Origin: Phytohabitans flavus
Lineage (GTDB): Bacteria > Actinomycetota > Actinomycetes > Mycobacteriales > Micromonosporaceae
Direction: 5' to 3'
Length of the DNA: 64,000 nucleotides
Assembly: GCF_011764545.1 (NCBI RefSeq)
Contig: NZ_AP022870.1
Coordinates: 8,748,001-8,812,000 of the forward strand
This document shows positions 27,304 through 37,010 of the stretch, piece after piece. The translations under genes were made by a program, and so were the position numbers. The notes beneath the pieces were generated by a model. It was not told where the DNA came from. It saw only the letters and a list, made by a program, of their open reading frames with translations, and made no database searches. Numbering within the stretch: the first letter of the stretch is position 1; each line of letters starts with the position of its first letter.

Positions 27304-28482
27304 TCACGGGATGATGCGGGTGAGCCACTTGGTTGGGTTGTCGCGGATGGCCCGGACCACCGAGCCGGCCGCGCCCACCACGGCGGCGTCCGCGCCGAGC
27401 ACCGACGGGCGTACGTCCACAGGTGACCAGGCGTCCGTCAGCACCCGGCGGTGGATCTCGGCCACCACGGCTGGGCGGAGCCACGGGGCGAGCGGCGCGT
27501 AGATGCCGCCGAGCACGACCGCCTCGACGTCGAGCAGGTTGACCACGCCGGCGACCGCCACGCCGAGCGCCGCGCCGGCCGCGGCAAGCGCGGCGAGCAC
27601 CCCCGGATCGCCGGCTGTGGCACGCGCCCGCAGGTCGTCGATGCCACCGGCCGCCGCGGCCCGCAGGATCGCCTCCTGGCCCGCGTACTGCTCCAGGCAG
27701 CCCCGCGCCCCACAGCTGCATGCCGGGCCGTCCGGGCGTACGGCCACGTGGCCCAGCTCGCCGCTCCAGCCACGAGCGCCCCGGAAGAGCGCGCCGTGCA
27801 GCACGATCCCGGCGCCGATGCCGATCTCGCCGGAGACGTAGAGGAAGCTGGCCGGTCCGGCCGGACCCGCGTGCAGCTCGCCGAGTGCCGCGAGGTTGGC
27901 CTCGTTGTCCACAGTGACCGGCAGCCCGTCGAGCGCGGCGAGGCCGGTCGGTACGTCCACGTCGCGCCAGCCCAGGTTGGGCGCGAGGCGGACCACTCCG
28001 TGGGCCGTCACCAGGCCGGGCACGGCCAGCGCCGCACCGGCGACAGCCAGACCTTCCCGCTCGGCGTGCGCGCGGGCGTCCGCGGCCAGCTCGGCGACCT
28101 CGGCGAGCACCTGGTCGGGGTGGCCGGGGCGCTGGTCGGCATGGCGCACGTCGCGGTGCCGGACGGCCCCCGCCAGGTCGACCACGCAGGCCGCCAGGTA
28201 ATCGACGTTGATCTCCAGGCCGAGGCCCGCCGGGCCGCTCGCGGAGAGCACGAGCCCGGCGGCGGGACGCCCGGCGCCGGCCCGTGGCGCCGGCCCCACC
28301 TCGGTGAGCAGGCCACCCGCGATCAGGTCGTCCACGAGCGCGGACACGGTGGCGCGGGTGAGGCTCGTGGCGGCGGCGATGTCGGCGCGGGACGGCGGGC
28401 GCATGGCGTTGGCGGCCTGGCGCAGCACCAAACCCAAGTTGTGCTCGCGCAGCGAAGCCTGGCGTACCGGCCCGTCCGTCAT
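27304..28482 (-). CDS. ROK-family repressor (XylR-like) divergent from xylA
   Basis: 392 residues. A winged helix-turn-helix (SRADIAAATSLTRATVSALV, residues about 31-50) precedes a ROK domain with LGLEINVDYLAACVVDL and GEIGIGAGIV. The zinc motif CSCGARGCLEQYAG lies near residue 240. ROK proteins with a DNA-binding domain divergent from xylose genes act as xylose-responsive repressors. An operator-like palindrome at 28515-28527 lies in the shared gap. ATG 28482 overlaps the xylA promoter region. Confidence 0.9.
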   Translation of the reverse strand: MTDGPVRQASLREHNLGLVLRQAANAMRPPSRADIAAATSLTRATVSALVDDLIAGGLLTEVGPAPRAGAGRPAAGLVLSASGPAGLGLEINVDYLAACVVDLAGAVRHRDVRHADQRPGHPDQVLAEVAELAADARAHAEREGLAVAGAALAVPGLVTAHGVVRLAPNLGWRDVDVPTGLAALDGLPVTVDNEANLAALGELHAGPAGPASFLYVSGEIGIGAGIVLHGALFRGARGWSGELGHVAVRPDGPACSCGARGCLEQYAGQEAILRAAAAGGIDDLRARATAGDPGVLAALAAAGAALGVAVAGVVNLLDVEAVVLGGIYAPLAPWLRPAVVAEIHRRVLTDAWSPVDVRPSVLGADAAVVGAAGSVVRAIRDNPTKWLTRIIP

Positions 28483-28486
28483 GCCC

Positions 28487-28515
28487 TTGACAGTGCCACA
28501 ACAGGGGCAAATAAT
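28487..28515 (+). promoter_or_regulatory. Sigma-70-type promoter of xylA
   Basis: TTGACA at 28487-28492, a 17-bp spacer and AATAAT at 28510-28515 make a near-consensus housekeeping promoter, with a predicted start near 28522. It is among the clearest promoters in the window. Confidence 0.7.
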
Positions 28516-28527
28516 TCAACCGTTGAA
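28515..28527. promoter_or_regulatory. Operator candidate for the XylR-like repressor
   Basis: TTCAACCGTTGAA is a 6-bp inverted repeat around one central base. It abuts the -10 box and covers the predicted xylA start site, so a bound repressor would block transcription. The ROK repressor gene is divergent from it. Confidence 0.6.
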
Positions 28528-28556
28528 CAAATCAGAGACGTTACGTGGAGGTCAAT

Positions 28557-29744
28557 ATGTCTGTCCAACCCACCCCTGCCGATAAATTCTCGTTCGGCCT
28601 CTGGACCGTGGGCTGGCAGGCCCGCGATCCCTTTGGTGACGCCACCCGCACGCCCCTCGACCCGATCGAGGCGGTGCACAAGCTGAGCGAGCTGGGCGCC
28701 TACGGCATGACGTTCCACGACGACGACCTCGTGCCCTTCGGCGCCGACAACGCCAGCCGCGACGAGATCATCTCCCGGTTCCGCAAGGCGCTCGACGAGA
28801 CCGGCCTGGTCGTCCCGATGGTGACCACCAACCTGTTCACCCACCCGGTGTTCAAGGACGGCGGCTTCACCAGCAACGACCGCTCGGTCCGGCGCTACGC
28901 GCTGCGCAAGGTGCTGCGCAACATCGACCTGGCCGCCGAGCTTGGCGCGCAGACGTTCGTGATGTGGGGTGGCCGTGAGGGCGCGGAGTACGACGCGGCA
29001 AAGGACGTCCAGGCGGCGCTCGACCGGTACCGCGAGGCCGTCGACACGCTCGCGCAGTACGTGATCGACCGCGGGTACGGGCTGCGCTTCGCGCTGGAGC
29101 CGAAGCCCAACGAGCCGCGCGGCGACATCCTGCTGCCGACCGTGGGCCACGCGCTCGCGTTCATCGCCAACCTGGAGCACGGCGACATGGTCGGCCTCAA
29201 CCCCGAGGTGGGTCACGAGCAGATGGCCGGGCTCAACTTCGCGCACGGCATCGCCCAGGCACTGTGGGCCGGCAAGCTCTTCCACATCGACCTCAATGGT
29301 CAGCGCGGCATCAAGTACGACCAGGACCTTGTCTTCGGCCACGGTGACCTGCTCAACGCGTTCGCGCTGGTCGACCTGCTCGAGCACGGCGGGCCGGCCG
29401 GTGGCCAGGCGTACGAGGGTCCGCGCCACTTCGACTACAAGCCGTCCCGCACCGAGGACTACGACGGCGTGTGGGAGTCGGCCAAGGCCAACATGCGGAT
29501 GTACCTGCTGCTCAAGGAGCGCGCCAAGGCGTTCCGGGCCGACCCGGAGGTGCAGGAGGCGCTGGCCGCTGCCCGCGTCGCCGAACTGTCCCAGCCCACC
29601 CTGGCCGACGGCGAGACCGTCGCCGACCTGCTCAATGACCGCACCGCCTGGGAAGACTTCGACTCCGAGGCCAAGGGCGCGCAGGGCTACCACTTCATCC
29701 GCCTAAACCAGCTGATGGCCGAGCACGCGATCGGTGCCCGCTGA
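28557..29744 (+). CDS. xylA: Xylose isomerase
   Basis: 395 residues, typical of actinobacterial class I xylose isomerase, which converts D-xylose to D-xylulose. Visible signatures are FHDDDLVPFG with the catalytic His near 54, FVMWGGREG, LEPKPNEPRGD with the metal-binding Glu near 181, GHEQMAGLNF, LFHIDLNGQ and FDYKPSRTEDYDG. ATG 28557 has GGAGG at ideal spacing. It is followed by a palindromic repeat and then xylB, so the two may be cotranscribed. Confidence 0.97.
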   Translation: MSVQPTPADKFSFGLWTVGWQARDPFGDATRTPLDPIEAVHKLSELGAYGMTFHDDDLVPFGADNASRDEIISRFRKALDETGLVVPMVTTNLFTHPVFKDGGFTSNDRSVRRYALRKVLRNIDLAAELGAQTFVMWGGREGAEYDAAKDVQAALDRYREAVDTLAQYVIDRGYGLRFALEPKPNEPRGDILLPTVGHALAFIANLEHGDMVGLNPEVGHEQMAGLNFAHGIAQALWAGKLFHIDLNGQRGIKYDQDLVFGHGDLLNAFALVDLLEHGGPAGGQAYEGPRHFDYKPSRTEDYDGVWESAKANMRMYLLLKERAKAFRADPEVQEALAAARVAELSQPTLADGETVADLLNDRTAWEDFDSEAKGAQGYHFIRLNQLMAEHAIGAR

Positions 29745-29755
29745 CTCTGGCCCCC

Positions 29756-29817
29756 GTTGATCAGGGACTTCGTGGGCGTGTCGCGCGGCGCGCCGCCCCA
29801 CCAAGTCCCTGATCAAC
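29756..29817. repeat. 62-bp intergenic palindromic repeat, copy B
   Basis: Perfect 15-bp arms (29756-29770 and 29803-29817, GTTGATCAGGGACTT and its complement) with centre GCGTGTCGCGCGGCG. Length, arms and centre match copy A at 8395-8456. It lies between xylA and xylB and could act as a hairpin in the shared mRNA. Confidence 0.75.
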
Positions 29818-29846
29818 ATCAATAGGAGGAAGGGGAGGGAGACGAC

Positions 29847-31244
29847 ATGCTCGTCGCGGGAGTGGACTCGTCGACGCAGTCGTGCAAGGTGGTCGTGCGG
29901 GAGGCGGAGACCGGGGCGCTTGTCCGGGAGGGGCGAGCCACGCATCCGGACGGGACCGAAGTTGATCCGGCCGCGTGGTGGGGCGCGCTCTCCGAGGCAA
30001 TCTCGGCGGCCGGTGGGCTCGCCGACGTGTCCGCCGCCTCGGTGGCCGGGCAGCAGCACGGGATGGTCTGCCTCGACGAGGGCGGCGAGGTGGTGCGCCC
30101 GGCCCTGCTCTGGAACGACACCCGCTCGGCCGGTGCCGCCGCCGAGCTGATCCAGGAGCTGGGCGGCGGGCAGGCGTGGGCGGACGCGGTCGGGCTGGTA
30201 CCCGTGGCCTCGTTCACCATCACCAAGCTGCGGTGGCTGGCCAGCAACGAGCCGGCCAACGCCGACCGCACCGCCGCGGTGTGCCTGCCGCACGACTGGC
30301 TGACCTGGAAGCTGGCCGGTGCCGGCTCCCTCGACGCCCTGCGCACCGACCGCAGCGACGCCAGCGGTACCGGCTACTGGTCCACCCCCACCGGGGAGTA
30401 CCGGCCGGACCTGCTCCGGCTCGCGTTCGGCCGGGAGCCGCTCGTGCCGGAGGTGCTCGGTCCCACCGGCATCGCCGGCCACCTGCCGGAGGGTGCTTCG
30501 CTCGGCCCCGGCGCCGGCGACAACGCGGCCGCCGCGCTGGGTGCCGGCGCGCTCCCCGGCGACGTGCTGGTCTCGATCGGCACGTCCGGTACGGCGTTCA
30601 GCGTCGCGGAGACGCCGGCCGCCGACCCGAGCGGTACGGTCGCCGGCTTCGCCGACACCACCGGCCGCTTCCTGCCGCTGGTCGCCACGCTCAACGCGGC
30701 CCGGGTGCTGGACGCGGTCGCCGCGCTGCTCGGCGTCGACCACGCCGAGCTGTCCCGGCTGGCGTTGAGCGCGCCGCCCGGCGCGGGTGGCCTGTCGCTC
30801 GTGCCGTACCTGGAGGGCGAGCGCACCCCGAACCGTCCGAACTCGACCGGCGCCCTGCACGGGCTGACGCTCGCCACCTCCACCCCGGCGTACCTGGCCC
30901 GGGCAGCGGTGGAAGGCATGCTCTGCGCGCTGGCCGACGGCCTCGACGCGCTGGTGGCGCAGGGTGCAGAGGTCAACCGGGTGATCCTGGTCGGCGGCGG
31001 CGCCCGCTCCGAGGCGGTCCGCCGGATCGCGCCGGAGGTCTTCGGCGCCCCGGTGGTCGTCCCGCCGCCAGGTGAGTACGTGGCCGACGGCGCCGCCCGC
31101 CAAGCCGCCTGGGTGGCGCTCGGCGGCGACGCGCCCCCGCCCTGGTCCGGCGGACTGGTGGAGGAGTACGAAGCGAAGGGCGTGCCCGCGATCCGGGAGC
31201 GTTACGCCGAGGCCCGCGAACACGTGATCGACCGAACCGCTTGA
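29847..31244 (+). CDS. xylB: Xylulokinase
   Basis: 465 residues of the FGGY kinase family. VAGVDSSTQSCKVVV is the N-terminal phosphate-binding motif, GQQHGMVCLD is the substrate-binding block near 75, and SIGTSGTAF and ILVGGGARSEAV form the ATP-site motifs. It phosphorylates D-xylulose from XylA to enter the pentose phosphate pathway. ATG 29847 follows GGGGAGGG, 102 bp after xylA and just downstream of the palindromic repeat. Confidence 0.95.
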   Translation: MLVAGVDSSTQSCKVVVREAETGALVREGRATHPDGTEVDPAAWWGALSEAISAAGGLADVSAASVAGQQHGMVCLDEGGEVVRPALLWNDTRSAGAAAELIQELGGGQAWADAVGLVPVASFTITKLRWLASNEPANADRTAAVCLPHDWLTWKLAGAGSLDALRTDRSDASGTGYWSTPTGEYRPDLLRLAFGREPLVPEVLGPTGIAGHLPEGASLGPGAGDNAAAALGAGALPGDVLVSIGTSGTAFSVAETPAADPSGTVAGFADTTGRFLPLVATLNAARVLDAVAALLGVDHAELSRLALSAPPGAGGLSLVPYLEGERTPNRPNSTGALHGLTLATSTPAYLARAAVEGMLCALADGLDALVAQGAEVNRVILVGGGARSEAVRRIAPEVFGAPVVVPPPGEYVADGAARQAAWVALGGDAPPPWSGGLVEEYEAKGVPAIRERYAEAREHVIDRTA

Positions 31245-31287
31245 TCGACGCGCGCTGCGGTGCACCGGCGGGTTACCGTCGATAGGT

Positions 31288-34200
31288 ATGACCGCACCGC
31301 AGGGCGACCCGGAGCAGACCGCCGGTGGCGACTCGCCGCCGGCGGTGCCTGCGCGCCCCGCGCCGGCTGGCGCCGACGAGCCGCCGGCCGTCCGCGCGCG
31401 GGCGGTCGCGCTCACCGAGTACCTGCTGGCCGTCCGCGCGCTGCTGGAAAAGCCGGTGCGGGCCGTCCCGACCGTCGACGCGTTCTGGCAGGACGACCTG
31501 CCGGCGCACATCGAGTGCGGAGTCGGCCCTTTCAAGCCGGGCGGGAGCTGGCTGCGGGTCGGCCGGCCGGACCCGCCGGACCCGCCCTCGATCCCTACCC
31601 CGCTCCTGCGCCACCTGGTCTGGGACCTCTCCGACACGAGCCCGCCGACGATCGGCGAGGTGCCAGAAAAGATCCAGAACGCCTTCACCGAGTGGCGCGA
31701 CGGACAGTGGGAGCCGTGGGCCCGCGAGCACCAGCTCGCCGAGGTGACCCGGCGGCTGCACGACCGCCTGTACGACCTGCGCTACCGGGTGGACATCGAC
31801 GCCGCCCGGGTCGAGCTGGTCTGGGGCCACTTGGTCCTGCGCCATCGGGACATCCACTACCCGCTGCTGGCCACGCCGGTCGCGATCGAGTACGACCCGG
31901 ACTCCACCACCGTCTCCGTCACGCCGCAGGGCCCGCCGCGGATCCAGGTCGACGCGCTCGGCGACCTCGACGGGCGGCGGGTGGCCGATCTGCTCGACCT
32001 CGGCGGCACCGGCGGCCAGGTCGACATCGACCCGTGGGACGCGGCCGAGCGGCTCGACTTCGCCCGCCGCGCGACGCGCCGCCTCGGACTGGAGCAGGAC
32101 ACGGTGGCAGACACGGGGGTCCTCTTCGTACGGCCGCGCCAGCGGATGGTCCGCCGCTTCCTCGAACTGCTCCGGGAGCGCCTGACCAACGGCAGCCTCG
32201 AGGTCGGCGCGCTGGCCGGCGTGCTCGCCCACGAGCCGAGCCGGCTGCGCATGCCCGACGACGACGCGGAGACCTGGGCGCGCGCCAGCGAGCGGCTGCT
32301 CATGCCGATGCCCACCAACGACGCGCAGGAGTCGATCGCCCGGCGGCTGGCCGCCCACCGCAACGTCGCCGTGCAGGGCCCGCCCGGCACCGGCAAGACA
32401 CACACCATCCGCAACCTGATCTGCCACCTCGTCGCGCACGGCAAGCGGGTGCTGGTGCTCGCGCAGAAGGAGGACCCGCTGCGGGTGCTCCGCGACGGGC
32501 TGCCCGAGGAGATCCAGCCGCTCTGCCTCGCGGTGCTGGGCCGCTCCGCCGACCAGCTCGTGCAGCTCCAGGTCGCCGCCCGTGAGCTCGCCGACCGCGC
32601 GGCCACATTGGACAGTGAAGCCGAGGCGGCCTGGGTGCGGCGGCTTGTCGCCGACGTGGCGGCGGCCGAGGAGGCGGCGGCCGCGGCCCGGGACGAGCTG
32701 CTCGCGGCGGCCGAGCGGGAGGCACGGCGCTACGGCGGGCGGAGCGCCGGCGAGGTGGGCGAGTGGCTGCGCCGGCACGAGGCCGACGCGCTGGTCTCGG
32801 ACCCGGTGCCGCCGGGCACGCCGGCACCGTTGGAGGCCGCCGAGTTCGCCGTACTCGCGGAGATCGCGCGGCGGCTGACCGCCGCGGACCGCGCCGCCGC
32901 GCTCGGACCCCTGCCCGCCGATGGCCAGCTTCCGACCGGGGAGGCGGTCGCCGCACAGAGGGACGCGCTGCGCGACGCACGCAAGGTGGTCGACGCGCTG
33001 CGGGACCGCGGCATGGCGATAGATGGGGTACGGGAACACGGGTCCACCGTCGTCGACGAGTTGGCCGCGGCGCTGCGCGGGGCGGCCGACGAGCTGACCC
33101 GCCGCGAGGGGAGCTGGACCGACCGGCTCGGCCAGCTGATCCGCGACCCGAGCTGGCGCGCGGTGTGGGACGGACACGTCGCCGCCTGCCAGCAGCTGCT
33201 CGGTGAGCTGGGCCGGCGTACGGCGTTCGTGGCCGGGCGGCGGATCGTGATCCCCGAGCCGTACGTGGCGCAGCCCCGCCGCCTGCTCACCCAGCTCAGC
33301 GAGATCCGTGCGCGGTACGCGGCCGGCAAGTCCGTCCGCCGCCTCACCCACGCCGAGCTGGCCCGGGTGGTGGCCGACGTCCATGTCGACGGCGAGCCGC
33401 TGCGCACCGTCGACGACGTCGACCTGGTGATCGCCACGGTGGAGCGCGAGCAGCTGCGGCAGCAGCTCGCCGCGCGGTGGGATGAGTGGCGCGGCCGGCT
33501 GGACGCGCCGGTGCCGCAGGACGCCTCCAGCGAGCCGGAGCTGTGGGCGGGACGGCTCCTGTCCTCGGCGGTCGCGGCGCTGGAGTGGGAGAGCCGCCGC
33601 TGGCCGGAGCTGCACGCCGAGCTGGTGACCGTCTTCCCGCGCTGCCCGCGCGACGTGGACGCCCGGCAGATCGCCGAGCTGGCCGGCGCGGTCGAGGCGG
33701 CCGGCAATGTCCTCCTCGCCGACCGGCTCGACGCCGAGCGCTCCGCGATGGCCGACTGGCTGCGCAGGTTCGCGCCCGAGTCGCCGCAGATCCAGGCGCT
33801 CGCCGCCGCATGGGACTCGGGTGACCTCGTCGGCTGGGACGCGGCGCTGGCCGAGGTCCGTCGACTGTGGACGCTGCGGCCGGACGCGACCCGGTACGCG
33901 GCACTGCACGCCCGCCTCGCCACCGTCGCGCCGCAGTGGGCCGCCGCGATCGACGCGGGCGCCACCGGCTTGGATGGCGCGGCCGCGCTGCGGGCGTGGC
34001 AGTGGCGGCAGGCGCAGACCTGGTTTGACGAGGTGGTGGGCGACGTCGAGGGCGCCGACCTGGGACGCCGGCTGGAGCGGGCCCGCGACCAGATCCGCCG
34101 GCTCACGGCCGACCTCGTCGTCACCTCGGCCTGGCTGGAGGTGGCGCTCTCGCTGGACGACCGGCGCAAGGCCGCGCTCGCCGACTGGACCGCCGCGCTC

Positions 34201-35562
34201 CGCAAGATCGGCAAGGGTACCGGCAAGAGCGCTGCCCACTGGCAGGCCGCCGCCCAGCGGGCCATGTCCGAGGCGGTCACCGCAGTACCCGTCTGGATCA
34301 TGTCGATCGACCGGGCGCTGGAGCAGTTCCCTGGGGTGTCGCCGATCTTCGACGTGGTGATCGTCGACGAGGCGTCCCAGGCCGACCTCTTCGCGCTGCC
34401 GGTGCTCACGCTGGCCCGCCGCGCGGTGGTGGTCGGCGACGACCAGCAGATCGGGCCGCAGCTCGTCGGCGTGCCGACCGACCGGGTCAACGCTCTTGTC
34501 GCCACCCACCTGCACCCGGCCGGCGTGCCGTCGGCCGAGCACTTCGACACCGAGAGCAGCCTGTACGACCACGCCGTGCGCCGGTCGCCCCAGCGCATCC
34601 TGCTCACCGAGCACTTCCGCAGCGTCCCCGAGATCATCGGCTTCTCCAGCGGCGTCTACTACGACGGCAAGATCCAGCCGCTCCGCGCCGCCCGCAGCGG
34701 CCTCGACCGTGCGATCGTGGCCGAGCACGTGCCGGACGGAAAGCGGGTGCCGCTGGCGGAGTACGGCGAGGTCAACATCGCCGAGGCGGAGGCCCTGGTC
34801 GCCCGGGTGGCGGCGATCGTGGCCGACCCGTCGTACGCGGGCCGCTCGCTCGGCGTGGTCAGCCTGCTCTCGGGGAGTGGGCAGGCGGCGTACCTCCAGC
34901 ACCGCCTCCGCGAGGAGATCGGCCCGGACGAGCTGGAGCGGCGCGAGTTGCGGGTCGGTGACCCGTACACGTTCCAGGGCGACGAGCGTGACGTGGTGCT
35001 CGCCTCGATGGTGGTCTCTTCGGCGGACGGCGCGATCGGCGCGTTCACCAAGCGCGACTTCCACCGCCGCATCAACGTCGCCGCCTCCCGCGCCCGCGAC
35101 CAGCTGTGGCTCTTCCACTCGGTCACGCTCGCCGACCTGCACCCCGACGACGCCCGAGCGGCCCTGCTCGCGTACGCCCAGCGCCCGCCCGCGCCGCCGG
35201 AGGTGGGCGGCGAGCCGGCGACGGAGTTCCAGCGCGCGGTGCACCGCCGGCTGACCGCGGCCGGGCTGCGCACGGTACCCCAGTTCCGGATCGGCACGCT
35301 CAAGGTCGACTTCATGGTCGCCGCCCCGGACGGCCGCCGGCTCGCCATCGAGTGCGACGGCGACAGCTACCACGGCGCCGAGGCGTTCGCCCACGACCTA
35401 CGCCGCCAGGCCATCCTGGAGCGGGTCGGCAACTGCGTCTTCGTCCGCCTGCGAGCCAGCGTCTTCCATCGCGACCCGGAGGCCGCGATGCGCCCAGTCT
35501 GGGACCGCGCCGACGAACTCGGCCTCGTCCTGACACCACCCGGTAGTACAAACACTTCGTAG
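31288..35562 (+). CDS. SF1 (UPF1/DNA2-like) helicase fused to a Vsr-like nuclease domain
   Basis: 1424 residues. A unique N-terminal domain of about 330 residues precedes Walker A (GPPGTGKT, about 367-374). A long alpha-helical, partly coiled-coil insertion spans about 430-1010. Then come the remaining SF1 motifs: VVIVDEASQAD (about 1025), VVVGDDQQIGPQL (about 1050), LLTEHFRSVPEI (about 1107), YTFQGDERDVV (about 1226) and NVAASRARDQLWL (about 1264). The last 110 residues form a PD-(D/E)XK nuclease of Vsr/DUF559-like (MTES_1575) type, with KVDFMVAAPDG and LAIECDGDSYHG. Helicase plus terminal nuclease in one polypeptide is a recurring design of anti-phage proteins, so defence is a reasonable but unproven inference. 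It sits alone between xylB and an MFS gene. Confidence 0.85.
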   Translation: MTAPQGDPEQTAGGDSPPAVPARPAPAGADEPPAVRARAVALTEYLLAVRALLEKPVRAVPTVDAFWQDDLPAHIECGVGPFKPGGSWLRVGRPDPPDPPSIPTPLLRHLVWDLSDTSPPTIGEVPEKIQNAFTEWRDGQWEPWAREHQLAEVTRRLHDRLYDLRYRVDIDAARVELVWGHLVLRHRDIHYPLLATPVAIEYDPDSTTVSVTPQGPPRIQVDALGDLDGRRVADLLDLGGTGGQVDIDPWDAAERLDFARRATRRLGLEQDTVADTGVLFVRPRQRMVRRFLELLRERLTNGSLEVGALAGVLAHEPSRLRMPDDDAETWARASERLLMPMPTNDAQESIARRLAAHRNVAVQGPPGTGKTHTIRNLICHLVAHGKRVLVLAQKEDPLRVLRDGLPEEIQPLCLAVLGRSADQLVQLQVAARELADRAATLDSEAEAAWVRRLVADVAAAEEAAAAARDELLAAAEREARRYGGRSAGEVGEWLRRHEADALVSDPVPPGTPAPLEAAEFAVLAEIARRLTAADRAAALGPLPADGQLPTGEAVAAQRDALRDARKVVDALRDRGMAIDGVREHGSTVVDELAAALRGAADELTRREGSWTDRLGQLIRDPSWRAVWDGHVAACQQLLGELGRRTAFVAGRRIVIPEPYVAQPRRLLTQLSEIRARYAAGKSVRRLTHAELARVVADVHVDGEPLRTVDDVDLVIATVEREQLRQQLAARWDEWRGRLDAPVPQDASSEPELWAGRLLSSAVAALEWESRRWPELHAELVTVFPRCPRDVDARQIAELAGAVEAAGNVLLADRLDAERSAMADWLRRFAPESPQIQALAAAWDSGDLVGWDAALAEVRRLWTLRPDATRYAALHARLATVAPQWAAAIDAGATGLDGAAALRAWQWRQAQTWFDEVVGDVEGADLGRRLERARDQIRRLTADLVVTSAWLEVALSLDDRRKAALADWTAALRKIGKGTGKSAAHWQAAAQRAMSEAVTAVPVWIMSIDRALEQFPGVSPIFDVVIVDEASQADLFALPVLTLARRAVVVGDDQQIGPQLVGVPTDRVNALVATHLHPAGVPSAEHFDTESSLYDHAVRRSPQRILLTEHFRSVPEIIGFSSGVYYDGKIQPLRAARSGLDRAIVAEHVPDGKRVPLAEYGEVNIAEAEALVARVAAIVADPSYAGRSLGVVSLLSGSGQAAYLQHRLREEIGPDELERRELRVGDPYTFQGDERDVVLASMVVSSADGAIGAFTKRDFHRRINVAASRARDQLWLFHSVTLADLHPDDARAALLAYAQRPPAPPEVGGEPATEFQRAVHRRLTAAGLRTVPQFRIGTLKVDFMVAAPDGRRLAIECDGDSYHGAEAFAHDLRRQAILERVGNCVFVRLRASVFHRDPEAAMRPVWDRADELGLVLTPPGSTNTS

Positions 35563-35572
35563 TACGACCTGC

Positions 35573-37010
35573 GTGGCGCTATCTCTTCGTTATCTGGTGC
35601 TGGTTGTGTTGCCAGCCATGGGCGGGCATGGTCACCGGATCTACAGCGTGGTGGTCTTCGTCGTGCTCGCCTCGCTCGACAACGTCGCGATCGGGCTCGT
35701 GCCGCCGCTCTACGGGAGCATCAGCGACTCGTTCGGCGTGGCCGAGAGTGCGGTCGGCCTGGTCACCGCGATCACCTTCCTCTTCAGCGCGGTCGCCGCC
35801 GTGGCCTGGGCGTACACGGGCGACCGCCACCACCGCAAGCCGCTGCTCATGGTGGGGACGCTTGTATGGGTGGCGGGCTGCGCGGGTACGGCGCTGAGCG
35901 CCAACTACGCTGCCTTCTTCGCCGCCCAGATCGTCGCCGCGGTCGGGCTGGGCGCGGTCGCCTCGGTGGGCTTCTCCGTGGTCAGCGACCTCATCTCGCC
36001 GCGCCGACGCGGGCTGGTGATGAGCTTCTGGGGGCTGTCGCAGGGGATCGGCACGCTCGCCGGCACGCTGCTCGGTGGGCTGCTCGGGCGCAGCGACTGG
36101 CGGGCGCCGTTCCTCGTGCTCACCGCGGTCGGGCTGGTCGCGACGCTGGCCTACTTCTTCACGTACGACGTACGCCGCGGCCAGAGTGACGCCGAGCTCG
36201 CCGGCGTGATCGCCCACGGCGGGGAGTACGACTACCGGATCAGCCGCGAGGACGTGCCCCGCATCCTGCGCAGGCGGACCAACTTCTGGCTGGTGCTGCA
36301 AGGGCTGACCGCGCAGGTGGCGTTCGGCTCGCTGGTGTGGCTGCCGGTGCTCTTCCGGGAGCGGGCCGCGGACCAGGGGTACAGCGCCGACACCGCGATC
36401 GTGGTGGGCAGCATCTTCGCCACGATGTTCCAGCTCGGGGCCGGTTTCTCCATCATCGGTGGCCTGGTCGGCGACCGGCTCCAGCGGCGTGACCCAGGCG
36501 GACGGGCGATGGTGGCGGCGGTCGGCATCCTCGCGGCCGTACCGCTGTATCTCGTGCTCTTCTTCGTGCCGATCCGCATCGACGTGCCCGACGGCGCCGG
36601 CGCTGGCGCGGTGGTCCGCGCCGTACTGGAAAGCGTGGTGACCGAGCCGACGGTGGGGCTTAGCCTGCTCATCGCCCTCGTCGCGCTGGCGCTGACCTCG
36701 GCCAACTCGCCGAACTGGTTTGCCCTCATCGCGGACGTCAACCCGCCGGAGCACCGCGGCACCGTGTACAGCCTCGGCAACCTCACCAACGGCGTCGGCC
36801 GCGCGGTCGGAAACGGCCTGGCCGGGGTGGCCTTCCGGGCCTTGCAAGCGCCGCTTCCGCCACCGTTGAACTACGCGGTCGGGCTCGCCGCCTTCCAGCT
36901 CTTCTTCGTGCCCACCGGCCTGATGTACTGGCGGGCCTCCCGCACCTCGCCGGCGGACATCGCCGCCGTACACGAGTTGCTGGAGGCCCGCGCCGAGCGG
37001 AGCGAGCCGG

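Noticed and set aside
31273..35394. A 1373-codon open frame on the minus strand opposite the helicase gene
   Set aside because: It mirrors the helicase codons, is rich in Arg, Gly and Pro, and has no family motif. Long antisense frames are expected in very GC-rich coding sequence.
35312..35562. A separate nuclease gene at the helicase 3' end
   Set aside because: The Vsr-like segment is in frame with the helicase and without an internal ribosome site, so it is a fused domain.
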